Below are positions 16,244 through 25,571 of a stretch of 32,952 nt of DNA, piece after piece (position 1 is the stretch's first letter; every line of letters begins with the position of its first letter). This DNA is from Dehalococcoidales bacterium (lineage in GTDB: Bacteria; Chloroflexota; Dehalococcoidia; Dehalococcoidales; RBG-16-60-22). The translations under genes were made by a program, and so were the position numbers. The DNA is taken from the NCBI GenBank assembly GCA_028712355.1, contig JAQTQH010000009.1:1-32952 (forward strand). Reading direction: 5' to 3'. Below the pieces are notes generated by a model. It was not told where the DNA came from and ran no database searches. It worked only from the letters and a program-made list of their open reading frames with translations.

Positions 16244-17497
16244 CTAGGTAATTGCTTTAGGCGGGCGCGCCAGCAGGATGCAGACGCCGCCGACTGCAAC
16301 CAGAACCGCAGCCGTAATCAGAGGTATGAAATAGTTGCCGACGGCATCAAAGACAAACCCGGCGTAACCGGGGGAAAGTGCCGAGACCAGGTTGATGATT
16401 CCGATGGCGGTGCCGAAGATAGTGCCGTAGTTCTTCCTGCCGAAGTAAGCTCCGAAAATCGATGGTACTATGGCGAGGATTGTGCCGTAAGCCAGTCCGA
16501 AGATGATTGCATAAACATAGATAAAGAGCAGAGTCCGCGTGTTGAGGAGAATGATAATGCCGATAATCTCCATGACACAGGCAGACGCGCCGACACACTG
16601 CGGTGAGAACCGGTCTGCCAGGATGCCGCCGCCCATCCGCCCCACCGTACTCGTACCGACGAGGATACCGAGGGCACCGGCAGCCACTACCGGTGCAATG
16701 CCGACATCCTGGAGATAAGTGACCTGGTGGGCGGCGAGCATGTTCACGGCGAACAGATTGACGGTTCCGAAGATGACCAGATACCAGAAAGAGCGGACTC
16801 TTAGTACTGACCGGGCATCCCAGTCAACCGTAACGGCAACTGGTTTAGCGGTGTTATCTTTATCCCGCTGGCTCTTCCTTTCCCCATCGGGGAGGACCCC
16901 AATTGCCTCTGGGTCAGGCTTAACCAGGAGGATGGTCGGTAGAAGGGCCAGCAGCGTCGCCATTCCCGCCAGTGCCAGCCAGGTGTTGCGCCAGCCGATA
17001 GTCTGTATCAGATAGCTGCAAATTGGCGCCAGGAAAAGAGTGCCGATGCTGGGGCCGGAAACACAGATTGCCGTCGCCAGTCCGCGCCTTTTGATGAACC
17101 AGTTATTCATCAGCGTCAGTGTACTGATATAGCCGGCACTCTGGATGGCAAGCCCGGCGAAGATACCATAAATGAGGTAAACATGCCAGACGTGAGTCAC
17201 TGTGCTCATCGCCGCTGTAACCGCCACAATCGTCGCACAGCCGGCGATCATGATTTTTTTCAGCCCGACTCTGACGATGAGAAAGCCGACCAGGGGGCTA
17301 ATGCCTGCCTGGAGCAGCAGCATCATGGAAAAGGCAGTCGAACCGGCGCCGCGCGAGAATCCAAGCTCCGCCATCATCACCGGGAAGAAGATGCCGAAGG
17401 AATAATACAAACCGCCGCCGAAGGCAATAGCGATACCCAGGCTGACAGCAGCCATCACCCATCCGTAGAAGAATCGGTGCCCGGTAGCTTCTTTCAT
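16244..17497 (-). CDS. MFS transporter (OxlT/monocarboxylate-type)
   Basis: HRFFYGWVMAAVSLGIAIAFGGGLYYSFGIFFPVMMAELGFSRG; about 12 TM; ATG at 17497 preceded by AAAGGA, preferred over 17563. Confidence 0.9.
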   Translation of the reverse strand: MKEATGHRFFYGWVMAAVSLGIAIAFGGGLYYSFGIFFPVMMAELGFSRGAGSTAFSMMLLLQAGISPLVGFLIVRVGLKKIMIAGCATIVAVTAAMSTVTHVWHVYLIYGIFAGLAIQSAGYISTLTLMNNWFIKRRGLATAICVSGPSIGTLFLAPICSYLIQTIGWRNTWLALAGMATLLALLPTILLVKPDPEAIGVLPDGERKSQRDKDNTAKPVAVTVDWDARSVLRVRSFWYLVIFGTVNLFAVNMLAAHQVTYLQDVGIAPVVAAGALGILVGTSTVGRMGGGILADRFSPQCVGASACVMEIIGIIILLNTRTLLFIYVYAIIFGLAYGTILAIVPSIFGAYFGRKNYGTIFGTAIGIINLVSALSPGYAGFVFDAVGNYFIPLITAAVLVAVGGVCILLARPPKAIT

Positions 17498-17515
17498 TAT
17501 TCCTTTCGGGAAGAG

Positions 17516-17552
17516 ATGGAAAAGGGCGCTACATGATATTAGTAGCGCCCTT
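17516..17552 (-). terminator. Intrinsic terminator downstream of the 3-hydroxyacyl-CoA dehydrogenase gene
   Basis: AAGGGCGCTAC (17522-17532) / GTAGCGCCCTT (17542-17552); on the - strand followed by a short T run. Confidence 0.65.
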
Positions 17553-17575
17553 CGGTTACTCAATAAGGGAGGATA

Positions 17576-18472
17576 TTACCACTTGGAGATGACTTCTTTC
17601 CAGAAGTCGTAGACACCCTTCTTGCCAGGGCCGCCGGTATAGCCGGCACGTACCATCATTCTAATCATCGGATGGACATGGCCCTTGGCGAAGCCGAGTT
17701 CCTTAATGCGGTCTTCCTCGCCGGTTACCTGGATATTCCAGCCGCCGGTAAGGTCGCCCAGCTCCAGCGGGCCCATCGGACGGTTGAAGCCGAGGCGGAC
17801 GGCGCGGTCGATATCTTCCGGAGGCGCCACATGCGACCAGAGGAGCTCGATGGCGTCCTCGTCGCCGGTGATGGTGGCGCAGCGGTTCGCCAGGAAACCG
17901 TAAGTATCCCGGCAATAGATAGGCTCTTTGTTCAACTTCTTCGCCAGGTCGAAGATGACGGCGGCAGCCTCGGGAGTAGTGAGGACGGCGCGTACTACTT
18001 CGACGAGCTTCATAACAGCCGGCGGATTGAAGAAGTGCATGCCGGTAACATTCTGCGGACGCTTGGTGACGCTGGCGATTTCGGTAACGCTGAGGTAGGA
18101 GGTGTTGGTCGCCAGGACGGCATGGGGCGGGGCAGCGGCATCAATCTGCTTGAAGATATCTTTCTTGAGCGCCATATTCTCAAAAACAGCCTCGATGACG
18201 ACATCAGCTTTGGAGACCGCGTCCGCCAGTTTGGCAGTGCCCGAAATGCGTCCCAGGATATCTTTCGCCTGGTCGGCGGTCAGCTTGCCCTTATCGACAA
18301 AATACTTCTGGATCTGGTCTTTCTGCCGCTTGAGACCGGCATCGACGAGATTCTGGTTCATATCGGTCATCACCACGTTGTAACCACCCAGCTGGGAACA
18401 GAGCAGGGCGATTTGCGCGCCCATGTTCCCGGAACCGACTACCGCAATGGTCTTGACATCTTCCAGTTTCAT
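17576..18472 (-). CDS. 3-hydroxyacyl-CoA dehydrogenase
   Basis: IAVVGSGNMGAQIALLCSQLG; GMHFFNPPAVMKLVEVV. Confidence 0.95.
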   Translation of the reverse strand: MKLEDVKTIAVVGSGNMGAQIALLCSQLGGYNVVMTDMNQNLVDAGLKRQKDQIQKYFVDKGKLTADQAKDILGRISGTAKLADAVSKADVVIEAVFENMALKKDIFKQIDAAAPPHAVLATNTSYLSVTEIASVTKRPQNVTGMHFFNPPAVMKLVEVVRAVLTTPEAAAVIFDLAKKLNKEPIYCRDTYGFLANRCATITGDEDAIELLWSHVAPPEDIDRAVRLGFNRPMGPLELGDLTGGWNIQVTGEEDRIKELGFAKGHVHPMIRMMVRAGYTGGPGKKGVYDFWKEVISKW

Positions 18473-18513
18473 TCAGAATACCTCCTATTGAATTTATTTA
18501 TTATTTCTTTTCT

Positions 18514-19710
18514 TCAAAGACCGACAATGAGAACGCTTACCGTAGCACTGCCCGGTATGCCGCCCAGGTTGTGGGTCAGCCCGAATTTGCAGTCCTTGAC
18601 CTGTCTCGGTCCGGCTTTACCCTGTAGCTGCTTGTACTCCTCGTACATCATGCGCAGCCCGGAGGCGCCAATCGGATGCCCGAAGCACTTCAAGCCGCCA
18701 TCCGTGTTAACGGGAAGGTCGCCGGCGAGAGAAAAGCTGCCTGCTTCAATTTCCTGTTTGGCGGTACCGCGTTTCGCCCACTGGAGGTCTTCGTAGATAA
18801 CCGCTTCAGTAATGGAGAAACAATCATGCACCTCGGCGGTACTGATTTCCTCGCGCGGGTTCTTGATGCCCGCTTCGGCGTAGGCTTTCTTGCCTGCTTC
18901 GTAAGTCTCCTGTACCCAGGAGTAGTCGTAGGACGGGTCCATGAAGCCCTCGTTAGGTCCGACGGCAATCTGGAGCGCCTTGATATATACCGGGTCGGGA
19001 CGGAACTTCTTCGCCATATCGGCACGGCAGATGACGGCGGCGGCCGCGCCATCGCTCACGCCGCAGCAATCGAACAGTCCCAGCGGCCAGGCGATGATGG
19101 GAGCATTGAGCACCTGCTCCAGCGTCACCTCTTTTTGGAAGTGCGCCTTGGGTGAGAGCGCGCCGTTATGATGGTTCTTCACCGCAATCCGGCCCAGCAT
19201 CTCTTTGCCTTCCTGCGGATTAAGCCCGTACTTGGCGAAATAGCCGGTCGCCATCAGGGCAAAGCCGCCGGGAGAAGAAAAGTTGCGGGAGCGGAAAGTG
19301 TTGGGCGCGCCGAAAGTGCCCATTGCCATGTCGCTGTCCGGCAGACCGCTGTAACCCGAATCCTTCAGTTTTTCCATGCCTACCGCCAGGGCGATGTCGT
19401 AGACACCTGCGGCGACGGCATAAGCGGCGTTGCGCAGGGCATCGGAGCCGGTGGCGCACATATTCTCCACGCGGGTGATAGGAATATACTGAAGTTTAAG
19501 TGCGGCGGCGAGCGGCTGACCGGAGCCCGGCATCATGGAAAGGAACGTGCCATACCAGGCAGCCTGGATATCCTTCGGGTCGATGCCGGCATCCTGATAT
19601 GCCTCGTAGGCGGCATCGACCATCAGGTCGATGGGGCTCATATCCCAATTTTCGCCGAATTTGGTACAGCCCATACCAACGATGGCGACTCTATCTTTGA
19701 TACTTTGCAT
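18514..19710 (-). CDS. Thiolase family protein (SCP-x/acetyl-CoA acetyltransferase-like)
   Basis: VAIVGMGCTKFGE; catalytic-type Cys in ENMCATGSDALRNA; CFGHPIGASGLRM. Confidence 0.94.
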   Translation of the reverse strand: MQSIKDRVAIVGMGCTKFGENWDMSPIDLMVDAAYEAYQDAGIDPKDIQAAWYGTFLSMMPGSGQPLAAALKLQYIPITRVENMCATGSDALRNAAYAVAAGVYDIALAVGMEKLKDSGYSGLPDSDMAMGTFGAPNTFRSRNFSSPGGFALMATGYFAKYGLNPQEGKEMLGRIAVKNHHNGALSPKAHFQKEVTLEQVLNAPIIAWPLGLFDCCGVSDGAAAAVICRADMAKKFRPDPVYIKALQIAVGPNEGFMDPSYDYSWVQETYEAGKKAYAEAGIKNPREEISTAEVHDCFSITEAVIYEDLQWAKRGTAKQEIEAGSFSLAGDLPVNTDGGLKCFGHPIGASGLRMMYEEYKQLQGKAGPRQVKDCKFGLTHNLGGIPGSATVSVLIVGL

Positions 19711-19753
19711 GCTAGTAAAACCTCCTTAACCGACCAGTAATCCCCAAAATTTA

Positions 19754-21298
19754 TTACTTAACGTAAGACACGTAGTTAGTATCGATAGGCGGCATCTTCG
19801 CCTTGATGACATCCGCATAGTCCTTCTGCTTGCTTACGACCGGATGTTTCTCCCAGCCCGGGATATTCGCCAGCCGCTTGGCAGCGGCTTTGTAGAACTC
19901 CCAGTTGGCGCTGGCGTAGAACATCATTTCCTGAGTAGCGAGCGAACCTTCGGCATGGATGTTGTGGCTGACATGTTTGCCGCCGGTGATATCGGTGACC
20001 ATTTTAATTGCCTTGAGGCGGTGCTCGGTGGGGATGCCCGCCTTGCCGGCGAGGTATTTCTCCATATAGGGGCGTTCCGCGGGGTTCATCCAGTCGCGGT
20101 AGGAGACCGGGTCGGCAGCGATGCCGCCGGCGATATCCTGGATGACCTTGGAGACCTCATGATAGTTGGAGGCGTAGACATACTTGGCGATGTTGGTGTA
20201 CATGGAGTCCGGGTTGACCCAGTTGGTGCCCCGTTCCGGTTCGGGGAACATACAGGCAGCCTTGCTGACAATTTTGAGGGTCTCGGTGACCTGCGCCAGA
20301 TAGGCAAGCTTGGCGCGGATGTGGGGATAGCCCTCCAGCCCGTTGTACTCGGCCATCAGCGCGGCGGCGCCGGTCATGGTTTCCATGGCGGAGACCATGC
20401 GGCTGCAGGCAAAGAGCCTGTGGAAAGTACCGAAGGCACGCGCCATGTCGCGGGAGAATTGCCACTCGCCGCACATGAAGACTTTCTCCCAGGGTACAAA
20501 TACATCATCGAAGACAATCATGCATTCGCCGCCGCCGACTTCGTTCATTTTGGAGGCGTTGGGGAAGTCCCAATCGGTCTCGGCGGTGCGCTGCTGGCGG
20601 AGTTCCGGCTCGGCAGAAATCATGGTGATGCCCTTAGCGTTGAGCGGGGTGGCGAAGACTACAGCGTAGTCCTTGTCTTCCTCGCCGTGAGCGCGGCAGG
20701 GCAGGACGATGGCTTCATTGGAAGCCGGGGTGAAGCTGATGTGGTACTTGGCGCCTCTCACCACGATGCCGGTTTTCTGGCGGTCGACAACTCTTACATA
20801 GAAGTCCTTGTGCTGTACCTGTGCGGCGGCATGCAGATGGCGGTCGCCCTTGACATCGGTCTGGGCGCCGGTGATGCCGATATCGGTCTTCTGCAGGTGC
20901 TTGCGGTAGGCTTCAACATTTTCGGAATAGTGGGTGCCCATGGCGGCATCAATTCTCTTGGCGACCACGGTAGAGGAAGCCAACGCATCGACGCCCATAC
21001 TGTGGCAGCCCATGCCGCCGAAGCGCGCGCCTTCAACGTAAGCCTCGCGCTTACGTATCAGTTCCTCGGTATTACGCGGCTGTGTCCAGAGGAAGTTGAT
21101 GTCTTCGCCGTCTGCGTCCTGGGTCACATAGAGATGGCGCATGTCCGGGTCGTTGGAGAGCGCCCAGTCGATGGCTCCGTTCCAGATGTTGCGGGCGAGA
21201 ACGGGGTGGCTGGTAGCATCCTTGACCTTCTCACCAAGGTGATAGAGTACTCTGCCGTCCCGCAGGCTTGCCAGGTATTGGTCGATAGTCCTGATCAC
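19754..21298 (-). CDS. HpaB / 4-hydroxybutyryl-CoA dehydratase-fold flavoprotein
   Basis: GTG start after TAGGAGG; GDRHLHAAAQ, GIVVRGAKYHIS, VFDDVFVPWEKVFMCGEW, FHRLFACSRM, DIAGGIAADPVSYRD. Confidence 0.92.
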   Translation of the reverse strand: MIRTIDQYLASLRDGRVLYHLGEKVKDATSHPVLARNIWNGAIDWALSNDPDMRHLYVTQDADGEDINFLWTQPRNTEELIRKREAYVEGARFGGMGCHSMGVDALASSTVVAKRIDAAMGTHYSENVEAYRKHLQKTDIGITGAQTDVKGDRHLHAAAQVQHKDFYVRVVDRQKTGIVVRGAKYHISFTPASNEAIVLPCRAHGEEDKDYAVVFATPLNAKGITMISAEPELRQQRTAETDWDFPNASKMNEVGGGECMIVFDDVFVPWEKVFMCGEWQFSRDMARAFGTFHRLFACSRMVSAMETMTGAAALMAEYNGLEGYPHIRAKLAYLAQVTETLKIVSKAACMFPEPERGTNWVNPDSMYTNIAKYVYASNYHEVSKVIQDIAGGIAADPVSYRDWMNPAERPYMEKYLAGKAGIPTEHRLKAIKMVTDITGGKHVSHNIHAEGSLATQEMMFYASANWEFYKAAAKRLANIPGWEKHPVVSKQKDYADVIKAKMPPIDTNYVSYVK

Positions 21299-21361
21299 AA
21301 AAAACCTCCTAAATTATGATTGAACTTATGGAAGTAAAATGGAGCGCAAAACTCCTTAATA

Positions 21362-21391
21362 AGTATATAACATCGGGCATAGTCCTGCCAA
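21362..21391 (-). promoter_or_regulatory. Candidate sigma70-type promoter for the 21298-17576 operon
   Basis: - strand TTGGCA, 18-nt spacer, TATACT, upstream of the TAGGAGG SD. Confidence 0.45.
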
Positions 21392-21549
21392 ATAGATTGG
21401 AAATGCAGATAGATGGTGAACGCGGGGCAACTTTCGTGAATACTTGTGGTTAAAATTCTTCATGCGGCGCACCCAGCAGCATAATTGCAGTGGGCAGACA
21501 GATTCCAAGTTCACTATATATGATGGTACTGCCAGCAGTCAAGGATTAG

Positions 21550-22431
21550 CTATCTATTGCGGAGATAGACCACCCAATATACTACACCGACAAGTAAACC
21601 GCCGCCGATGATGTTACCCAGAGTCACGGGTATCAAATTCTTTACGAAGAACGCACCCCAGGTGATGCTGGCATAGTTCGCCGGGTTAAGGTTCGCAGCC
21701 TGCCAAAAACCGGCCGGCGCCCAGTTTTTGATAAAAAGAGCGATCGGGATGAAATACATGTTGGCAATGCTGTGTTCAAATCCCGCGGCGACGAATGCGG
21801 TGATGGGGAAGACAATAGCGGCAATCTTATCGACAGTGCTGCGGGCGCTGTAACAGAGCCAGACCGCCAGGCAGACCAGGGCGTTGCAGAGCATGCCCAG
21901 TATCAGCGCCTGCGCGAAGTCCATGTTCACTTTGCCCAGGGCGATATTCAGGGCTGTGGCGCCTACACCGCCGCCAGCGAAGGTGTATTGCTTGCTCAGA
22001 AAAACGATAATCGCCGTTAAAGAAGCGCCGATGAAGTTGCCGATGTAGACAATGCCCCAGCTTCTTAAGAGCTTGATGGTAGAAAAGCGGCGGTCGGACC
22101 ATGCCATGATAACCAGCGTATTTCCGGTAAAGAGTTCCGCTCCGCCGACTACGACCAGAATCAGTCCCAGGCTAAAGACCAGCCCGCCGACAATGCGGCT
22201 CCAGCCCCAGGGAATAGTTGATGATGTCCCGGTCAATGCGACAGTAGCGAAAATGGCTCCCAGAGCGATGAATGCTCCGGCAAGCACTGAAAGGGCAGAC
22301 ATGCTCAGAAAGTCCATGTTAACTTTCTTGATGCCGATTTCCTCCACTTTACCCGCCATGTCTCTGGGGAGAAGAGCATCAATACTGAAAGGCTGGGCGA
22401 TATGCTCGGCGGCCTGTTTGTCGATTGTCAA
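21550..22431 (-). CDS. Formate/nitrite transporter (FNT) family channel
   Basis: GGAELFTGNTLVIMAW; GNFIGASL; GFEHSIANMYFIPIALF; TTG start with AAGGAGG. Confidence 0.94.
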   Translation of the reverse strand: MTIDKQAAEHIAQPFSIDALLPRDMAGKVEEIGIKKVNMDFLSMSALSVLAGAFIALGAIFATVALTGTSSTIPWGWSRIVGGLVFSLGLILVVVGGAELFTGNTLVIMAWSDRRFSTIKLLRSWGIVYIGNFIGASLTAIIVFLSKQYTFAGGGVGATALNIALGKVNMDFAQALILGMLCNALVCLAVWLCYSARSTVDKIAAIVFPITAFVAAGFEHSIANMYFIPIALFIKNWAPAGFWQAANLNPANYASITWGAFFVKNLIPVTLGNIIGGGLLVGVVYWVVYLRNR

Positions 22432-22563
22432 ATTGTCCTCCTTATGGCATGCGCTGGAAAAACATTTATCGCGATAATTTTACTCCGTGGCGGTCTCCTG
22501 TGCAATATACAATCGCCGGATCGGTTGTTTCCGCACGTAACGGCGTGTTAATATTCAGATGGA

Positions 22564-24354
22564 ATGTTAAATATACGGAATTTCTGCATCATTGCCCATA
22601 TCGACCACGGCAAATCGACCCTCGCTGACCGCATCCTGGAGCTTACCAAAGTGATTCATACCACGGATAATGCCCAGTTCCTGGATAACATGGAACTGGA
22701 GCGGGAACGTGGCATTACCATCAAGGCTAAAGCAATCCGGATACCGTACCGCTCTAAAAACGGCGAACAATATCTCCTTAATCTTATCGATACTCCGGGA
22801 CATGTCGACTTCAACTACGAGGTATCGCGGAGTCTCAAAGCGTGCGAAGGTGCCGTGCTTCTCGTCGATGCTACCCAGGGCGTGGAAGCGCAGACCATCG
22901 GCAACGCCTATCTCGCGATTAACGCGGGACTGGAGATTATCCCGGTCATCAACAAGATAGATTTACCCAATGCCCAGATTGACCACTGCCGGCTCCAGCT
23001 TACCGAGATGCTGGGCTTGCCGGGCGATGAAGCGCTGCTGGTCTCCGCCAAGGATGGCGCCGGGGTTCCCGAGCTGTTGGAAGCTGTTATCAAACAAATA
23101 CCCCCGCCTCAAGGCGATGTCAACGGTCCGCTTTCCTGTTTGATTTTTGATTCTGCCTATGATTCTTACCGCGGCGTGATTCCTCACGTGCGGATTTTCG
23201 TGGGCAAGGTTGCCGCCGGCGACCGGATTATCGTCAAGTCTACTGGTAAGGCTTTTGAGGTGGACGAAGTGGGCTATTTCGGGCCCGGGATGATTCCGTG
23301 CCCGGTACTGCAAACGGGAGATGTGGGCTATCTTGGCGCCACCATCCGCGAGGTGAACGATGCCGGCGTGGGCGATACCATTATCTCTGCTCAGTACCCG
23401 GATACTCCCGCAATTCCCGGCTTCCGGCGCGCGCAGCCGATGGTCTACTGCGGCATCTACCCCATAAATACCAATGAATATCCCCGTCTCACCGCGGCGC
23501 TCCAGAAATTCCAGCTTAATGATTCTTCCATCGTCTACGAAAAAGAGACTTCGGCAGCGCTGGGCTACGGCTATCGTTTGGGTTTTTTGGGCATGCTGCA
23601 CATGGAAGTTACTATCGAAAGACTGAAGCGCGAATACGGACAGGAGCTGATTGCCACCATGCCTTCGGTAGTCTACAAGGTAGTGAATATTAAAGGCGAA
23701 GAATTGATGATTGACAATCCTTCCCGGTTCCCCTCACCCAACAATATTGACCACATTGAAGAACCGATGGTCAAGGCGCAAATCATCGTGCCTAATGAGT
23801 TCATCGGTCCCTGCATGGAACTTTCCGAAGCCAAGCGTGGCAACCTGGTCAGTATGGATTACCCGGAGCCCAAGACGGTCATTCTGACTTATGATTTTCC
23901 CCTCGCCGAGATAATTACCGATTTTTACGACAAGCTTAAGAGCGTTAGCCGGGGTTATGCCAGCATGGACTATGATTTCACGGGTTACCGCTCCGGCGAC
24001 TTGGTCAAGGTGGATATTTTAGTGAAAGGCAGCCAGGTTGATGCTCTTTCTTATATTACCGTGCGGGAATTTGCCATTACCAAAGCCCGTGCGCTGGTAC
24101 ACAAGCTGCGCAAGCTGATTCCCCGCCAGCAGATTGAAATCCCCGTCCAGGCAGCTATCGGCAGCAAGGTAATCGCCCGGGAGGACATCGTCGCTTTGCG
24201 GAAAGACGTCCTGGCGAAGTGCTACGGCGGTGATATTACCCGTAAACGCAAGCTCCTCGAAAAACAGAAGGAAGGCAAGAAGCGGATGAAGATGGTTGGG
24301 TCGGTGGAGGTGCCGCAGGAAGCCTTTCTTGCCTTGCTGAAAATGGAGGAATGA
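22564..24354 (+). CDS. lepA: Elongation factor 4 (LepA)
   Basis: IRNFCIIAHIDHGKSTLADRILE; NLIDTPGHVDF; 596 aa, EF4 domain layout. Confidence 0.98.
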   Translation: MLNIRNFCIIAHIDHGKSTLADRILELTKVIHTTDNAQFLDNMELERERGITIKAKAIRIPYRSKNGEQYLLNLIDTPGHVDFNYEVSRSLKACEGAVLLVDATQGVEAQTIGNAYLAINAGLEIIPVINKIDLPNAQIDHCRLQLTEMLGLPGDEALLVSAKDGAGVPELLEAVIKQIPPPQGDVNGPLSCLIFDSAYDSYRGVIPHVRIFVGKVAAGDRIIVKSTGKAFEVDEVGYFGPGMIPCPVLQTGDVGYLGATIREVNDAGVGDTIISAQYPDTPAIPGFRRAQPMVYCGIYPINTNEYPRLTAALQKFQLNDSSIVYEKETSAALGYGYRLGFLGMLHMEVTIERLKREYGQELIATMPSVVYKVVNIKGEELMIDNPSRFPSPNNIDHIEEPMVKAQIIVPNEFIGPCMELSEAKRGNLVSMDYPEPKTVILTYDFPLAEIITDFYDKLKSVSRGYASMDYDFTGYRSGDLVKVDILVKGSQVDALSYITVREFAITKARALVHKLRKLIPRQQIEIPVQAAIGSKVIAREDIVALRKDVLAKCYGGDITRKRKLLEKQKEGKKRMKMVGSVEVPQEAFLALLKMEE

Positions 24355-24358
24355 GCCG

Positions 24359-25465
24359 TTGCGCGGGCTATACATTCATATTCCTTTCTGCGTCCGCAAA
24401 TGCGCCTATTGCGATTTCTATTCCCTGCCGCTGAATCCACCGCCGGTTGATGCCTATCTTGAAGCCGTTCTGCGCGAGGCTGACGGTTACGCGGGAATGA
24501 CTTTTCAGACTCTTTATCTGGGCGGTGGCACACCGAGTTTGCTGGGCGGGAAAGGCTTGCGCAAGCTGATAGAAAGGCTGCGCCGCATCTTTGATTTATC
24601 TGCGCTGGTCGAGGCGACTATCGAGGTCAATCCCGAATCGGCGACGGATGAATTGCGGTCCGCCGCCCGGGATTCCGGAATAACCCGTATCTCTATCGGT
24701 GTGCAGTCGCTCGCCGACGGGGAGCTTGCCGCCGTGGGGAGGGTACACAACTCGGCACAGGCGCTTGATGCTGTCAGGCGCGCCGGTAATTCTGGAATTT
24801 TCGGTCTCTCCGCCGACCTTATTATCGGGCTGCCGGGACAGGACTGGCTCAGCCTGCGTAATAGTTTGGAAACCCTGACCGGGTTGGGTGTTAACCATCT
24901 ATCTTTATACTGTCTTTCACTGGAAGAAGGTACCCCGCTGGCAGCTAATCCCCCCGTTGACCTTCCTCCTGACGATAGACAGGCGGAGCTTTTCGAGCAG
25001 GCAAGACTTTTTCTGGAGCAACGCGGTTTCAGACATTACGAAATATCCAACTTTGCCGTGAAAGGACACGAATGTTTGCACAATCTCAACTACTGGCGGG
25101 GCGGCGAATACCTGGGACTGGGTCCGGCGTCGGCATCCCATATCGGCGGTCGGCGGTTCAAGAACGCCGCCAATCTGTATGCCTATCTTGTTAATCCTGC
25201 GGGGCAGGTGATAGAAGTGGAGGAATTGAATCCCGTGGCTAAAGCCTGTGAAGAAGCCATGCTGCGGCTGCGGCTGCTTGCGGAAGGGCTGGATATGAAA
25301 GAATTAAGCCTGCATTTCGGCGCGACGAACACCGCGGAACTGGCCGGCAGGCTGGGCGAAATGGCGCAATCCGGGCTGCTTGTCTGCGATGGTGCAACTT
25401 ATCGCTTGCCGCCTTCCCGCGTACTGGTCTCTAATCCGATATTCGGCAGGGTGCTGAGCAAGTAA
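24359..25465 (+). CDS. hemW: HemW-like radical SAM protein
   Basis: LYIHIPFCVRKCAYCDFYS; LGGGTPSLL; classic lepA-hemW adjacency; TTG start. Confidence 0.94.
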   Translation: MRGLYIHIPFCVRKCAYCDFYSLPLNPPPVDAYLEAVLREADGYAGMTFQTLYLGGGTPSLLGGKGLRKLIERLRRIFDLSALVEATIEVNPESATDELRSAARDSGITRISIGVQSLADGELAAVGRVHNSAQALDAVRRAGNSGIFGLSADLIIGLPGQDWLSLRNSLETLTGLGVNHLSLYCLSLEEGTPLAANPPVDLPPDDRQAELFEQARLFLEQRGFRHYEISNFAVKGHECLHNLNYWRGGEYLGLGPASASHIGGRRFKNAANLYAYLVNPAGQVIEVEELNPVAKACEEAMLRLRLLAEGLDMKELSLHFGATNTAELAGRLGEMAQSGLLVCDGATYRLPPSRVLVSNPIFGRVLSK

Positions 25466-25514
25466 CCCTTGCTTATGGTGCTATTTTTCTTCTATAATTC
25501 ACTCCCGGTAAATC

Positions 25515-25544
25515 TTGCGTCATTTGGCAGGATTGTGCCATAAT
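25515..25544 (+). promoter_or_regulatory. Candidate promoter for the phosphofructokinase gene
   Basis: TTGCGT (25515-25520), 18-nt spacer, CATAAT (25539-25544). Confidence 0.35.
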
Positions 25545-25571
25545 CCAATGTACTGACAAAGGGGGTATAAG

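Noticed and set aside
17672-18796. 374-aa + strand ORF opposite the dehydrogenase and thiolase genes
   Set aside because: Spans two well-supported minus-strand genes and their intergenic terminus; no family motifs; mirror-frame artefact.
19844-21319. 491-aa + strand ORF opposite the HpaB-like gene
   Set aside because: Antisense shadow of a clearly conserved gene; low-complexity G/V/D-rich translation with no recognisable domain.
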